From contig PMHJ01000041.1 of NCBI GenBank assembly GCA_003158175.1, forward strand, positions 11,299-49,571: a DNA stretch of 38,273 bases, read 5' to 3'. The position numbers were made by a program, and so were the translations under genes. This DNA is from Candidatus Cybelea septentrionalis. GTDB taxonomy: Bacteria > Vulcanimicrobiota > Vulcanimicrobiia > Vulcanimicrobiales > Vulcanimicrobiaceae. Below, one piece after another: positions 1-6,935 of this stretch (its first letter is position 1; each line of letters starts with the position of its first letter). A model generated the notes under the pieces. The model was not told where the DNA came from. It saw nothing but the letters and a program-made list of their open reading frames with translations, and ran no database searches.

Positions 1-1272
1 GGCTCGTGCACGATGAAGTACAATCCGCGCGTCAACGATGCGATCGCGACGCGGCCCGAGTTCGCGCAACTGCACCCGTACACACCCGACGAGTTGGCGC
101 AAGGCGCGCTGCAGGTGATGTACGAGCTGGAGCGCTCGCTGAGCTCGCTCTTCGGCATGGCCGCGTTCTCGCTCAACCCATCGGCCGGCGCCCACGCCGA
201 GCTCGGCGCGCTGCTCATCGCCAAAAAATATTTCAAGGACCGCGGCGAAACGCAGCGCGACAAAGTGATCGTGCCCGATACCGCGCACGGCACCAATCCG
301 GCCTCCGCCGCAATGTGCGGCTTCAAAGTGATTTCGCTGCCGAGCAGCGAGCGCGGACGCGTCGGCGTGGAAGAGATCCGCGCGATCCTGGGGCCCGATA
401 CTGCCGTTTGCATGATGACCAATCCGAACACGCTCGGCCTTTTCGAGGACGACATCGCCGCTATCGCCGCGGCGGTTCATGAAGCCGGCGGCCTAATGTA
501 CTACGACGGCGCCAACGCCAACGCCATCATGGGCTACGCGCGCCCGGGCGACATGGGCTTCGATCTTATGCATCTCAACACGCACAAGACCTTTACGATT
601 CCGCACGGCGGCGGCGGCGCCGGGCACGGTCCGCTCGGCGTGGCCGCGCACCTCGCTGAGTACTTGCCGACGCCGGTCGTCGCGGCGTCGCCTCGGCCAA
701 ACGGCGAAACGGGCGCTGCGCCGAGCGATCGTCTTACCTTTTCGCTCGATTTCGACCGGCCGAAATCAATCGGTCCGTTAAGATCGTTCTGGTCGAACTT
801 CGCGCACGCGGTACGCGCGCTTGCCTATCTCTATGCCAACGGAGCCGAAGGGCTCAAGCGCGTCTCGCAGCTCGCGGTGCTCAACGCGAACTATCTGCGC
901 GTCAATATCGCGGAGTTTCTCGAAACGCCATACGTCGAGGTCTGTCGCCACGAGTTCGTCGCTTCCGCGCAAGCGCTCAAACGCGACCACGGTGTGCGCG
1001 CGCTCGATCTCGCAAAGGCGCTGCTGGACTACGGCTACATGGCGCCGACGATTTACTTTCCGCTCATCGTGCCGGAGTGCTTGATGATCGAGCCGACCGA
1101 AACGGAGTCAAAAGAAACGCTCGACGGATTCATTGCGGCGTTGCGCGAGATCGTCGAGCAGGCGAAGAGCAATCCGCAGGCGCTGCTCGATGCGCCGGTT
1201 ACGACCGTGGTCGGCCGCGTGGACGAGACCCGCGCCGCTCGCCAACCGGACCTCAGGTGGCGCCCAGGTTAG
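1..1272 (+). CDS. gcvPB: Glycine dehydrogenase (decarboxylating) subunit 2, 5'-truncated by window edge
   Basis: This is the PLP-binding half of the split (two-gene) P-protein of the glycine cleavage system, which decarboxylates glycine and passes aminomethyl to the lipoylated H protein in the cytosol. The frame is already open at base 1 and reads GSCTMKYNP, the conserved segment found some 60-70 residues into complete GcvPB proteins, so the true start lies outside the window and the ATG at 13 is internal. The PLP motif NTHKTF places the Schiff-base lysine at codon 586-588, followed by the glycine-rich stretch PHGGGGAGHGPLG. PDTAHGTNPASAAMCGF and YYDGANANAIMGY are also typical. Its partner gcvPA is presumably upstream. 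The next gene follows after about 96 nt on the same strand. Confidence 0.95.
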   Translation, partial: GSCTMKYNPRVNDAIATRPEFAQLHPYTPDELAQGALQVMYELERSLSSLFGMAAFSLNPSAGAHAELGALLIAKKYFKDRGETQRDKVIVPDTAHGTNPASAAMCGFKVISLPSSERGRVGVEEIRAILGPDTAVCMMTNPNTLGLFEDDIAAIAAAVHEAGGLMYYDGANANAIMGYARPGDMGFDLMHLNTHKTFTIPHGGGGAGHGPLGVAAHLAEYLPTPVVAASPRPNGETGAAPSDRLTFSLDFDRPKSIGPLRSFWSNFAHAVRALAYLYANGAEGLKRVSQLAVLNANYLRVNIAEFLETPYVEVCRHEFVASAQALKRDHGVRALDLAKALLDYGYMAPTIYFPLIVPECLMIEPTETESKETLDGFIAALREIVEQAKSNPQALLDAPVTTVVGRVDETRAARQPDLRWRPG

Positions 1273-1350
1273 TAACTCACGTCATTTTTTTTGGAGAGGC
1301 TGGAGGGTCGCGGTCCAGGGCGTCAGAAAAAGGTGACTCAAGTCACTAAC
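1268..1350. repeat. Imperfect inverted repeat between gcvPB and the cysteine dioxygenase gene
   Basis: The arms gttagtaactcacgtca (1268-1284) and tgactcaagtcactaac (1334-1350) are imperfect reverse complements, matching at about 13 of 17 positions. The right arm also contains the short palindrome tgactcaagtca. The first arm overlaps the gcvPB stop codon. It could form an RNA stem between the two genes or be a protein site; no U-tract follows, so it is not a standard terminator. Confidence 0.35.
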
Positions 1351-1368
1351 TTTGGCCCCGGAGGCGAC

Positions 1369-1920
1369 TTGCTTCAACCGCTAATCGACAACCTGTGCAT
1401 GAGGGGGCCGCTCGAGCGGAGCACCTCGGATATGGCGGCGTTACTCGCCGCGGCGCGTGGCTCTTGGTTACCTGGGCGGCCGCTTCTTGTCTGTCCGGGC
1501 GGCTATACGCGTTCGTGCGCTTACGCTGACCAACGTTTCGAGGTGCTCCTGCTGAACTGGGCAGCCGGAGCCGTCTCTGCGCTCCACGACCACGGCGGAC
1601 AGCACTGCTGGATGCAGGTGCTCGAAGGCCAACTCCTCGTGGATGATTACCTCCGTATCGATGCGGGAGAGCGTCCCGGCTTCGCACGCGTCGAAGCGCA
1701 AGGCTCCCGGCTCATGAACGCCGGCGATCTGGACCTGCGCTCGGGCCCGTTCGACCTTCACCGGGTTAGCGCGCCCCCTCGCGTCCGGGCACTCTCGCTG
1801 CACGTTTACGCCGGACCCTTGAAAGAGTTCTTAATCTACGACGAGTCGACCCAGCGCTGTCAAACGCTCCAAAGCACCTACGACGACGTGCTGCGACCGT
1901 CCGTACTCGCGTCGCGTTAG
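1369..1920 (+). CDS. Cysteine dioxygenase type I family (cupin)
   Basis: A probable thiol dioxygenase oxidising L-cysteine to cysteine sulfinate with a mononuclear iron held by three histidines. The cupin signature HDHGGQHCWMQVLEG gives iron ligands His73 and His75, and DLHRV gives His131 (numbering from the TTG at 1369). Cys80 and Tyr147 occupy the positions of human CDO Cys93 and Tyr157, which form the thioether cofactor; many bacterial homologues lack the Cys. I chose TTG 1369 because GGAGG lies four bases upstream and the family's first helix begins there (LLQPLIDNLC). GTG 1333 and TTG 1291 are in-frame alternatives, but the residues they add look non-coding. At 183 residues it is near the family's usual length. 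A 3-mercaptopropionate dioxygenase is possible, as the substrate cannot be read from sequence. Confidence 0.85.
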   Translation: MLQPLIDNLCMRGPLERSTSDMAALLAAARGSWLPGRPLLVCPGGYTRSCAYADQRFEVLLLNWAAGAVSALHDHGGQHCWMQVLEGQLLVDDYLRIDAGERPGFARVEAQGSRLMNAGDLDLRSGPFDLHRVSAPPRVRALSLHVYAGPLKEFLIYDESTQRCQTLQSTYDDVLRPSVLASR

Positions 1921-1930
1921 CCAAACCCGC

Positions 1931-3277
1931 ATGATTGAGGTGGATGCCGCCGTCATCGGAGGTGGCTTTAGCGGCGCTGCGGTCGCAGCTCAGCTGGCTC
2001 GGCGCGTGCGACCGGACTTCGCGCTCGCACTCTTTGAGCCCAACGAGCTCGGTCGAGGCGCCGCGTACGGCACCCGCCATGACGAGCACGTGCTCAACAC
2101 GCGCGCTGGCATGATGAGCCTCTTCCCCGATGACCCGGGCCACTTCGTGCGCTGGGTCGGTGCGGGAGCCAATCCCCAGGCTTTTATCTCGCGGCGCATT
2201 TACGGCGCGTACGTCAACGAGATCGCGCGACGCGCCTTCGAACGACCCCGGTTTACGCTTATTGCAGATCGGGCGCGCCGTGTCGAGCGGCGCGGCCGTT
2301 GCGAGTACGTCGTTGAATCCGGCGTCGGCACTCGGTTTGCGGCGCGAGCGGTGGTTTTAGCCACCGGTAATCCACCCCCAAACGGCGGCTTCTTGCCTCG
2401 CGAAATTCGGATGCATCCCGGATACATTGACGATCCCTGGCGTTGCGATTACACGCGTATCGGCGGACACGTCCTGGTGATCGGATCGGGCCTGACCGCG
2501 CTCGACGTGCTGGTTGCACTCGATGCCTGTGGGCATCGCGGCGTAGTTCACATTCTGTCGCGCCGCGGGCGTTTTCCCAACGTGCACGCCGACGTTGCGC
2601 CCTACGACGTCATACCGGCGCTCGATACTCGAGATGCTCGCGCGCTGCTGGGCAGCTTTCGCTTACACGTTAGAAAAGCGGCAGAGCGTGGCTTCGATTG
2701 GCGATCCGTCATCGATGCGTTACGTCCGGAAGCGGAAGCGATCTGGCGTCGTCTACGGCCCGTCGAGCAAAGTCGCTTCGAACGCCATCTCCGCATGCAT
2801 TGGGAGCGCCATCGCCATCGCGCTCCCCAGCAAGTTGACGCGGTGCGCCGGCGCTACCAAGACGCAAAACGGCTCTTTGTCTACGCCGGCGCCATCGGTG
2901 AAGTGCAACGCGGAACCGTTACGATCGCGCTGCGCGACGGAGAGCGCGCCGAAGTGCGCCCCGATTGGATCGTCAACTGCACCGGTATGGGCGGCGCGCC
3001 GGCGATGCGCAAAGACCCGTTGGTTGCCGGGATGTTTGCCGACGGTTTGATCTCGGCGGTTCCGGGAAATCTCGGCATTCGAACGACGAGCGACCTCGTC
3101 GCCCTCGGTGCGACGAACGCACCGACCGAAGGCCTGTGGATCGTGGGACCGCCGGTTCGCGGATCCCGGTTTGAGGCTACCGCCGTTCCGGAGCTTCGCG
3201 TCATGGCGGAGCTCGTGGCCAGGGAGATAGCACGTGCCCGTCCGTCTGCCTTCAGTAGCCTAAAAGCAAGCCGCTAG
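1931..3277 (+). CDS. FAD/NAD(P)-binding oxidoreductase (FAD_NAD_binding_9 type)
   Basis: A 448-residue flavoprotein of the family with an N-terminal FAD_NAD_binding_9 Rossmann domain. The FAD dinucleotide motif is GGGFSG at residues 10-15, followed by the family-typical LGRGAAYGTRHDEHVLNTRAG. A second nucleotide-binding motif, VLVIGSGLTALD, begins near residue 181 and probably binds NAD(P)H. IVNCTGMGG near residue 350 is the usual C-terminal ATG-like FAD contact. The substrate is unknown. The ATG lies 10 nt after the cysteine dioxygenase stop with no clear ribosome-binding site, so translation is probably coupled. A role in thiol or sulfinate chemistry is inference from position only. Confidence 0.8.
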   Translation: MIEVDAAVIGGGFSGAAVAAQLARRVRPDFALALFEPNELGRGAAYGTRHDEHVLNTRAGMMSLFPDDPGHFVRWVGAGANPQAFISRRIYGAYVNEIARRAFERPRFTLIADRARRVERRGRCEYVVESGVGTRFAARAVVLATGNPPPNGGFLPREIRMHPGYIDDPWRCDYTRIGGHVLVIGSGLTALDVLVALDACGHRGVVHILSRRGRFPNVHADVAPYDVIPALDTRDARALLGSFRLHVRKAAERGFDWRSVIDALRPEAEAIWRRLRPVEQSRFERHLRMHWERHRHRAPQQVDAVRRRYQDAKRLFVYAGAIGEVQRGTVTIALRDGERAEVRPDWIVNCTGMGGAPAMRKDPLVAGMFADGLISAVPGNLGIRTTSDLVALGATNAPTEGLWIVGPPVRGSRFEATAVPELRVMAELVAREIARARPSAFSSLKASR

Positions 3278-3324
3278 ACTAAAAAGGTGAATCCTTCTCG
3301 CAGGCGCTTCTTGGCGCGGGAGCT

Positions 3325-3364
3325 TATAATGGAGGTAACCAGAGGGGGCTCGAGCGGCCCCCTT
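3325..3364 (+). promoter_or_regulatory. -10-like box and leader hairpin upstream of the NUDIX gene
   Basis: TATAAT at 3325-3330 is a perfect -10 hexamer, but no convincing -35 lies 16-18 bp upstream. Downstream, GGGGGC (3344-3349) pairs with GCCCCC (3357-3362) around a 7-nt loop, with one to two extra pairs at the base. The hairpin would sit in the 5' leader of the gene starting at 3390 or act as a weak end point for the upstream operon; the bases after it (ttccctgtct) are not a strong U-tract. Confidence 0.45.
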
Positions 3365-3389
3365 CCCTGTCTAAAAACCGTGGAGCGTC

Positions 3390-3881
3390 ATGCGGATCAA
3401 GTACGAAGTGTCGGCCGGCGGGCTCTTGCTTCGCCGTCGTGATTCGACCTACGATGCACTGCTGATCGGCCGTGGTGCGCCGCCGCGCGTTTGGACACTT
3501 CCGAAGGGTCACGTCGAAGCTCGGGAGTCGACCGAGCAAGCCGGACTTCGCGAAGTTCGGGAAGAGACCGGCTGCTGGGGCGAGATCATCACGAAGCTCA
3601 GCGAGATCGCGTATTGGTTTTACGTCGGCAAAGCCAAGCACCGCAAAGCAGTGACCTTTTACTTGATGCGATATCTCTCCGGCGACCCCGCCAATCACGA
3701 CCACGAGGTGGACGACGCGCGCTGGTTCGACGTCGCGCAGGCGCGCAAGACGCTCAAGTACGTCAACGAAAAGCGTCTCGTCGATCTCGCGCTCGATTTC
3801 CTCGCAGCCAATCCCGCGGCATTTGGTGAGCCGGCGCTCCCCGAGCCGGTCGAAGCCCAAGGCGGACGCGTATCGTCCTAG
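3390..3881 (+). CDS. NUDIX hydrolase
   Basis: A 163-residue hydrolase of nucleoside-diphosphate-linked substrates. The Nudix box is complete: G40, E46, then R54-E55-x-x-E58-E59-x-G61, matching GX5EX7REUXEEXGU, with the Mg-binding glutamates present. The N-terminal strand KYEVSAGGLLLRR and the motif WTLPKGHVE resemble Ap4A- or mRNA-cap-type NUDIX enzymes, but the substrate cannot be assigned. It is the first gene of a cluster with scpA, scpB and nfo. The C-terminal tail (about the last 18 residues, ALPEPVEAQGG...) resembles the CHPELVEG peptide encoded by the dispersed repeat found elsewhere in the window and may be a degenerate copy. Its stop codon overlaps the likely start region of scpA. 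Confidence 0.85.
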   Translation: MRIKYEVSAGGLLLRRRDSTYDALLIGRGAPPRVWTLPKGHVEARESTEQAGLREVREETGCWGEIITKLSEIAYWFYVGKAKHRKAVTFYLMRYLSGDPANHDHEVDDARWFDVAQARKTLKYVNEKRLVDLALDFLAANPAAFGEPALPEPVEAQGGRVSS

Positions 3882-4606
3882 CTGCTCCCAACCCATTCAC
3901 CGTCCGCATTGAGGCCTTCGATGGGCCGCTCGACCTGTTGCTGACGCTTATCAAAGACCAGCAGCTCGACGTCGCGACGGTGCCGCTCGCGAGCATGGCC
4001 GAGCAGTATCTAGCATACGTGCGGACGATGGAGGCACGCGACGTCGAGATGGCGGCCGAGTATCTCGTCATTGCCGCGACGCTGATCTTCTTGAAGTCGA
4101 AGGCGCTGCTGCCGCCAATTCCTGCGGAGTTCGTCGACGACACCGAAACGCCCGAAGAGGTCGAGGAGCACCTCCGCCGCCGCCTGATCGCCTATTCGAA
4201 ATATCGCGAGTTTGGCGAACAGCTGCGCGAACACCAGAACGAAGCCAGCTCGTTTTATTATCGAGAGTCGGGCGATCCCGCCGGCGAGATCTTGCAGCGC
4301 TACGATATCGACCCCGAGAAACTCAAACGCGCGTTCATCGCGATGCTCGCGCAGGCCCGTCCGGAGAAACGCTCGATCGCCCGCGAACGAGTTTCGCTGA
4401 TCGCATCGATGGACTACATCATGCGACGAATCAAAGAGCGCGGCGACGCGCACTTCTCCGAGCTCTGCGAGGAGCTGGGCATGACGCGCGACGTCATCGT
4501 CGTCACCTTTCTCGCGATCCTCGAGCTGATTCGCCGTCACCGCGTTGCCTTCGAGCAAACCGATGCCTTTGACGACATCCGCCTCTTCGCGGTAACCGCG
4601 GCATGA
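3872..4606 (+). CDS. scpA: Segregation and condensation protein A, probable rare ATC start
   Basis: ScpA is the kleisin that bridges the SMC ATPase heads and, with ScpB, forms the condensin-like chromosome-segregation complex. The conserved N-terminal kleisin motif reads FTVRIEAFDGPLDLLLTLI and is encoded from about 3896 onward, but the frame is open only from 3830 and contains no ATG, GTG or TTG before the TTG at 3938, which would remove this motif. The best candidate start is ATC at 3872, preceded six bases upstream by the Shine-Dalgarno-like AAGGCGG (3859-3865) and overlapping the NUDIX stop. ATT 3908 or a -1 frameshift from the NUDIX frame are alternatives. The C-terminal winged helix (LCEELGMTRDVIVVTFLAILELI) is intact. 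The stop overlaps scpB by ATGA. Confidence 0.85.
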   Translation: MVLAAPNPFTVRIEAFDGPLDLLLTLIKDQQLDVATVPLASMAEQYLAYVRTMEARDVEMAAEYLVIAATLIFLKSKALLPPIPAEFVDDTETPEEVEEHLRRRLIAYSKYREFGEQLREHQNEASSFYYRESGDPAGEILQRYDIDPEKLKRAFIAMLAQARPEKRSIARERVSLIASMDYIMRRIKERGDAHFSELCEELGMTRDVIVVTFLAILELIRRHRVAFEQTDAFDDIRLFAVTAA

Positions 4607-5151
4607 GCGCGCCGGAGCTGCAGCGCCCCATCGAGGCCCTGCTCTTCGTCGCAGGTGAGGCACTCTCGATTCCGCAGCTCGCCAAGCTGCTCGACGCCGA
4701 AGAGTCGGAGGTCGCCACGGCGCTGCAGCAGATCGAGGCCGAGTACGGCAATCGCGGGATCGTCGTGCGTGAAGTCGCCGGCGGGTATCGTTTCGCAACA
4801 TCGCCTCAGGCTCGCGACGTCGTCGAAGCCTATCTGCTTCCGCCCAAGACGACGCTCTCCACGCCGGCGATGGAAGCCCTTGCGATCGTTGCGCACGTCC
4901 AACCGGTGACGCGAGGCGAGATCGAAGCGATCCGCGGGGTCAACTCGGACAGCGTCGTGAGCACGCTGCTCGACCGCGGGCTGATTGCCGAAGCGGGACG
5001 CAAAGACGTCGTTGGCCGCCCGATGCAGTATAAGACGACGCCGTTTTTTCTTGAGTCCTTCGGGCTGCGTTCGCTCGACGATCTTCCGGAGCTGGAGTTG
5101 GAACCGGGACAGCCCCTCGAGTTCGACCTCGGAGGAGTGAAAGCGTCGTAA
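4603..5151 (+). CDS. scpB: Segregation and condensation protein B
   Basis: A 182-residue partner of ScpA in the SMC-ScpAB complex, built from two winged-helix domains. Typical motifs are IEALLFVAGEALSIPQLAKLL at the N-terminus, GGYRFATSP between domains, and TPAMEALAIVAHVQPVTRGEIEAIRGVNSDSVVSTLLDRGLI, with VGRPMQYKTTPFFLESFGL in the second domain. The length is normal for the family. The ATG overlaps the scpA stop (ATGA), so the two are translationally coupled and made in step, as expected for a stoichiometric complex. nfo starts at the next base after its stop. Confidence 0.95.
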   Translation: MSAPELQRPIEALLFVAGEALSIPQLAKLLDAEESEVATALQQIEAEYGNRGIVVREVAGGYRFATSPQARDVVEAYLLPPKTTLSTPAMEALAIVAHVQPVTRGEIEAIRGVNSDSVVSTLLDRGLIAEAGRKDVVGRPMQYKTTPFFLESFGLRSLDDLPELELEPGQPLEFDLGGVKAS

Positions 5152-5994
5152 ATGCGCGTCGGCCTGCACGTGCACGTCGCGGGCGGTCACGCGAAAGCGG
5201 TCGAGCACGCGAAAGCGGTAGGCGCGACCGCGATGCAAGTCTTTTCCAGCAATCCGCGCAGCTATCGTACGACGGCGCTCGACATTTCAGCTCTCGAAGC
5301 TTTCGCGCGGCTTCGCCGTGAAGCGAATCTCGATCCATGCGCGATCCACACGCCGTATCTGATCAACTTCGCAAGCGCCGATCCGAAAATCTCACAAGGC
5401 TCGCTTCGCCTGCTGCAGCACGATCTGGCCGCGGCCGCGCGCGGCGGCATGCGCTTCGTCAACACGCATCTCGGCTCGTACGGGACGCGCGATCGCCAGG
5501 AAGGCTTCGCGGCGATATGTCGCTCGTTGGAAGCCGCCTTACAGGATATTGAACCCGACGTCTTTCTCGTACTCGAGAACTCCGCCGGCGCGGGAAATTT
5601 GGCCGGCGGGACGTTGGAGGAGCTCGGTGCCTTCGTGCGCGCGTTGCCGCACCCCCAGCTCGGCATCTGCCTCGACACCGCGCACGCTTGGGCGTCGGGC
5701 TACGAGATCGACTCCAAGGCCGGGGTGGATCGCTTCATCGAGGAGGCATCAAATCAAATTGGGATCGATCGCCTGTTGATGTTTCACTTCAACGATACGC
5801 AGGTGCCGCTGGGCGCGAGCCGCGACCGGCACTGGCATATCGGTGAGGGAAACATCGGCTTCGAGGGTTTTCGCGCGCTGCTCGCCCATCCGGAGCTGCT
5901 CGACAAGACGGCAATCCTCGAAACCCCGGGGACGGACGAAGATGACCTGCGCAACATGCAAACCATCATCGCCATTCTGGGGGGCATCTCCTAA
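5152..5994 (+). CDS. nfo: Endonuclease IV (AP endonuclease)
   Basis: Cleaves DNA 5' of abasic sites in base-excision repair. The 280-residue protein has the TIM-barrel fold signature and trinuclear zinc ligands in recognisable motifs: GLHVHVAGG, FSSNPRS, IHTPYLIN, NTHLGSYG, LENSAGAGN, CLDTAHAWASGY, FHFNDTQVPLG and HWHIGEGNIG. The length matches bacterial Nfo. The ATG directly follows the scpB TAA with no gap, so it is probably translated by coupling. Its stop overlaps the stop of the convergent protease gene by four bases (TAA on one strand, TAG on the other). Confidence 0.95.
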   Translation: MRVGLHVHVAGGHAKAVEHAKAVGATAMQVFSSNPRSYRTTALDISALEAFARLRREANLDPCAIHTPYLINFASADPKISQGSLRLLQHDLAAAARGGMRFVNTHLGSYGTRDRQEGFAAICRSLEAALQDIEPDVFLVLENSAGAGNLAGGTLEELGAFVRALPHPQLGICLDTAHAWASGYEIDSKAGVDRFIEEASNQIGIDRLLMFHFNDTQVPLGASRDRHWHIGEGNIGFEGFRALLAHPELLDKTAILETPGTDEDDLRNMQTIIAILGGIS

Positions 5995-6896
5995 CCGGGC
6001 GCAGGTGAGGGAACGGGATCGTCGAGATCGCGCGTCGGTTCGAGGTACAAGAGATTTCGCGGAACATCAAAAGTAAGTACGAAGCGCCGCAAGATCTCCA
6101 TACCAACGGTCGGTACGCTGTTTGATGGACCCCAGGCGTTGTGAATTGAGTATGGGCCGATCGCAATCGTCGAAAATACTCCCGAGTAGTCGACGTAAGC
6201 CTGCCCCAGGCCGACTCCTTGGACGCTCTTTCTGCGTGTCGGGGACTCTCTCACGAGATCGTCGCTGACCGCGTCGTCGGAACCCGTATCGATGCGAACG
6301 CTTCGATTAGCGGAGATGCCGTTCGCTAGCGACAGCCGCATCGGAATGAAGAGACGGTCGACGCGATCGGTCAGCGAAACGGCGGAGCCGCCTCCGCGGT
6401 AGCGGAAGCTCAGTGGGTCGAAGACGCTGAAGGTTTTTGTGACGGGATCGATCCGAACGACGTAACGTTTGAAGAAGTCGGCGCCCAGCAGGCCGTCCTC
6501 GTGAAGCGATGTACCCGTGTGGCTGAGGTCATAAATCCAAGGGTCGTCAACGTGAAAGCGAATCGTCCCAACCGCAATATCAATCGGTACCGCGTGCTGC
6601 CGAGATACGGTTCCTCGCCCCGCACCCCGCGCGCGATCCGTGCGGACGACCGCGATATGCAGGCGCCTTGCCGTCGAAGCGTCTACGACGGTGTGCGGCG
6701 CGCCGGTATCAACGTCGAACCAAAGGACGGCCCGGTCTAGCCGAATCGGCACCCGTGCGAGCCGATCGTCGAGTTGATAGGTCAAGAGCGTGAGAGGCGC
6801 GGTGCCCGCGCGAGCCGTTGTTATCAGGCACGCCGTCATCAAAAAAGCGGCCACGGCGGCGGCGATGCGACGCGGGCCCGGAACCGGTTGACGCAT
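5991..6896 (-). CDS. Secreted retropepsin-like aspartyl protease family protein with two DTG motifs
   Basis: A 301-residue protein starting with a signal peptide (basic MRQPVPGPRR, hydrophobic core, ARAG cleavage region); Cys23 in FLMTAC could be a weak lipobox. Two copies of the aspartyl-protease signature are seen: FDVDTGAPHTVVD with D63-T64-G65 and RIDTGSDDAVSDDLV with D203-T204-G205. Each is followed by a GLLGADFF- or VGMEILRRF-like segment, as in retropepsin-like domains. Thus one chain may form the two-aspartate active site that retropepsins build by dimerisation. ATG 6896 was preferred to 6935 because the longer version would encode the palindrome and break the signal peptide. A near-consensus promoter ends only ten bases before this ATG. 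Substrate unknown. Confidence 0.7.
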   Translation of the reverse strand: MRQPVPGPRRIAAAVAAFLMTACLITTARAGTAPLTLLTYQLDDRLARVPIRLDRAVLWFDVDTGAPHTVVDASTARRLHIAVVRTDRARGAGRGTVSRQHAVPIDIAVGTIRFHVDDPWIYDLSHTGTSLHEDGLLGADFFKRYVVRIDPVTKTFSVFDPLSFRYRGGGSAVSLTDRVDRLFIPMRLSLANGISANRSVRIDTGSDDAVSDDLVRESPTRRKSVQGVGLGQAYVDYSGVFSTIAIGPYSIHNAWGPSNSVPTVGMEILRRFVLTFDVPRNLLYLEPTRDLDDPVPSPAPG

Positions 6897-6935
6897 AGTG
6901 TATACATGTATACACTTTAAGCGTGACACTGTCAA
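6888..6935. promoter_or_regulatory. 20-bp perfect palindromic operator inside overlapping divergent promoters
   Basis: AGTGTATACATGTATACACT at 6897-6916 is a perfect 20-bp palindrome with the GTATAC cores typical of GntR/FadR-family operators. On the minus strand TTGACA (6930-6935), a 17-bp spacer and TATACA (6907-6912) form a near-consensus promoter for the protease. On the plus strand TTGACG (6888-6893), a 17-bp spacer and TACACT (6911-6916) form one for the regulator. Both predicted transcription starts fall at or within a few bases of the start codons, so both mRNAs would be leaderless or nearly so. The adjacent GntR protein is the obvious ligand, repressing itself and the protease. Confidence 0.8.
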
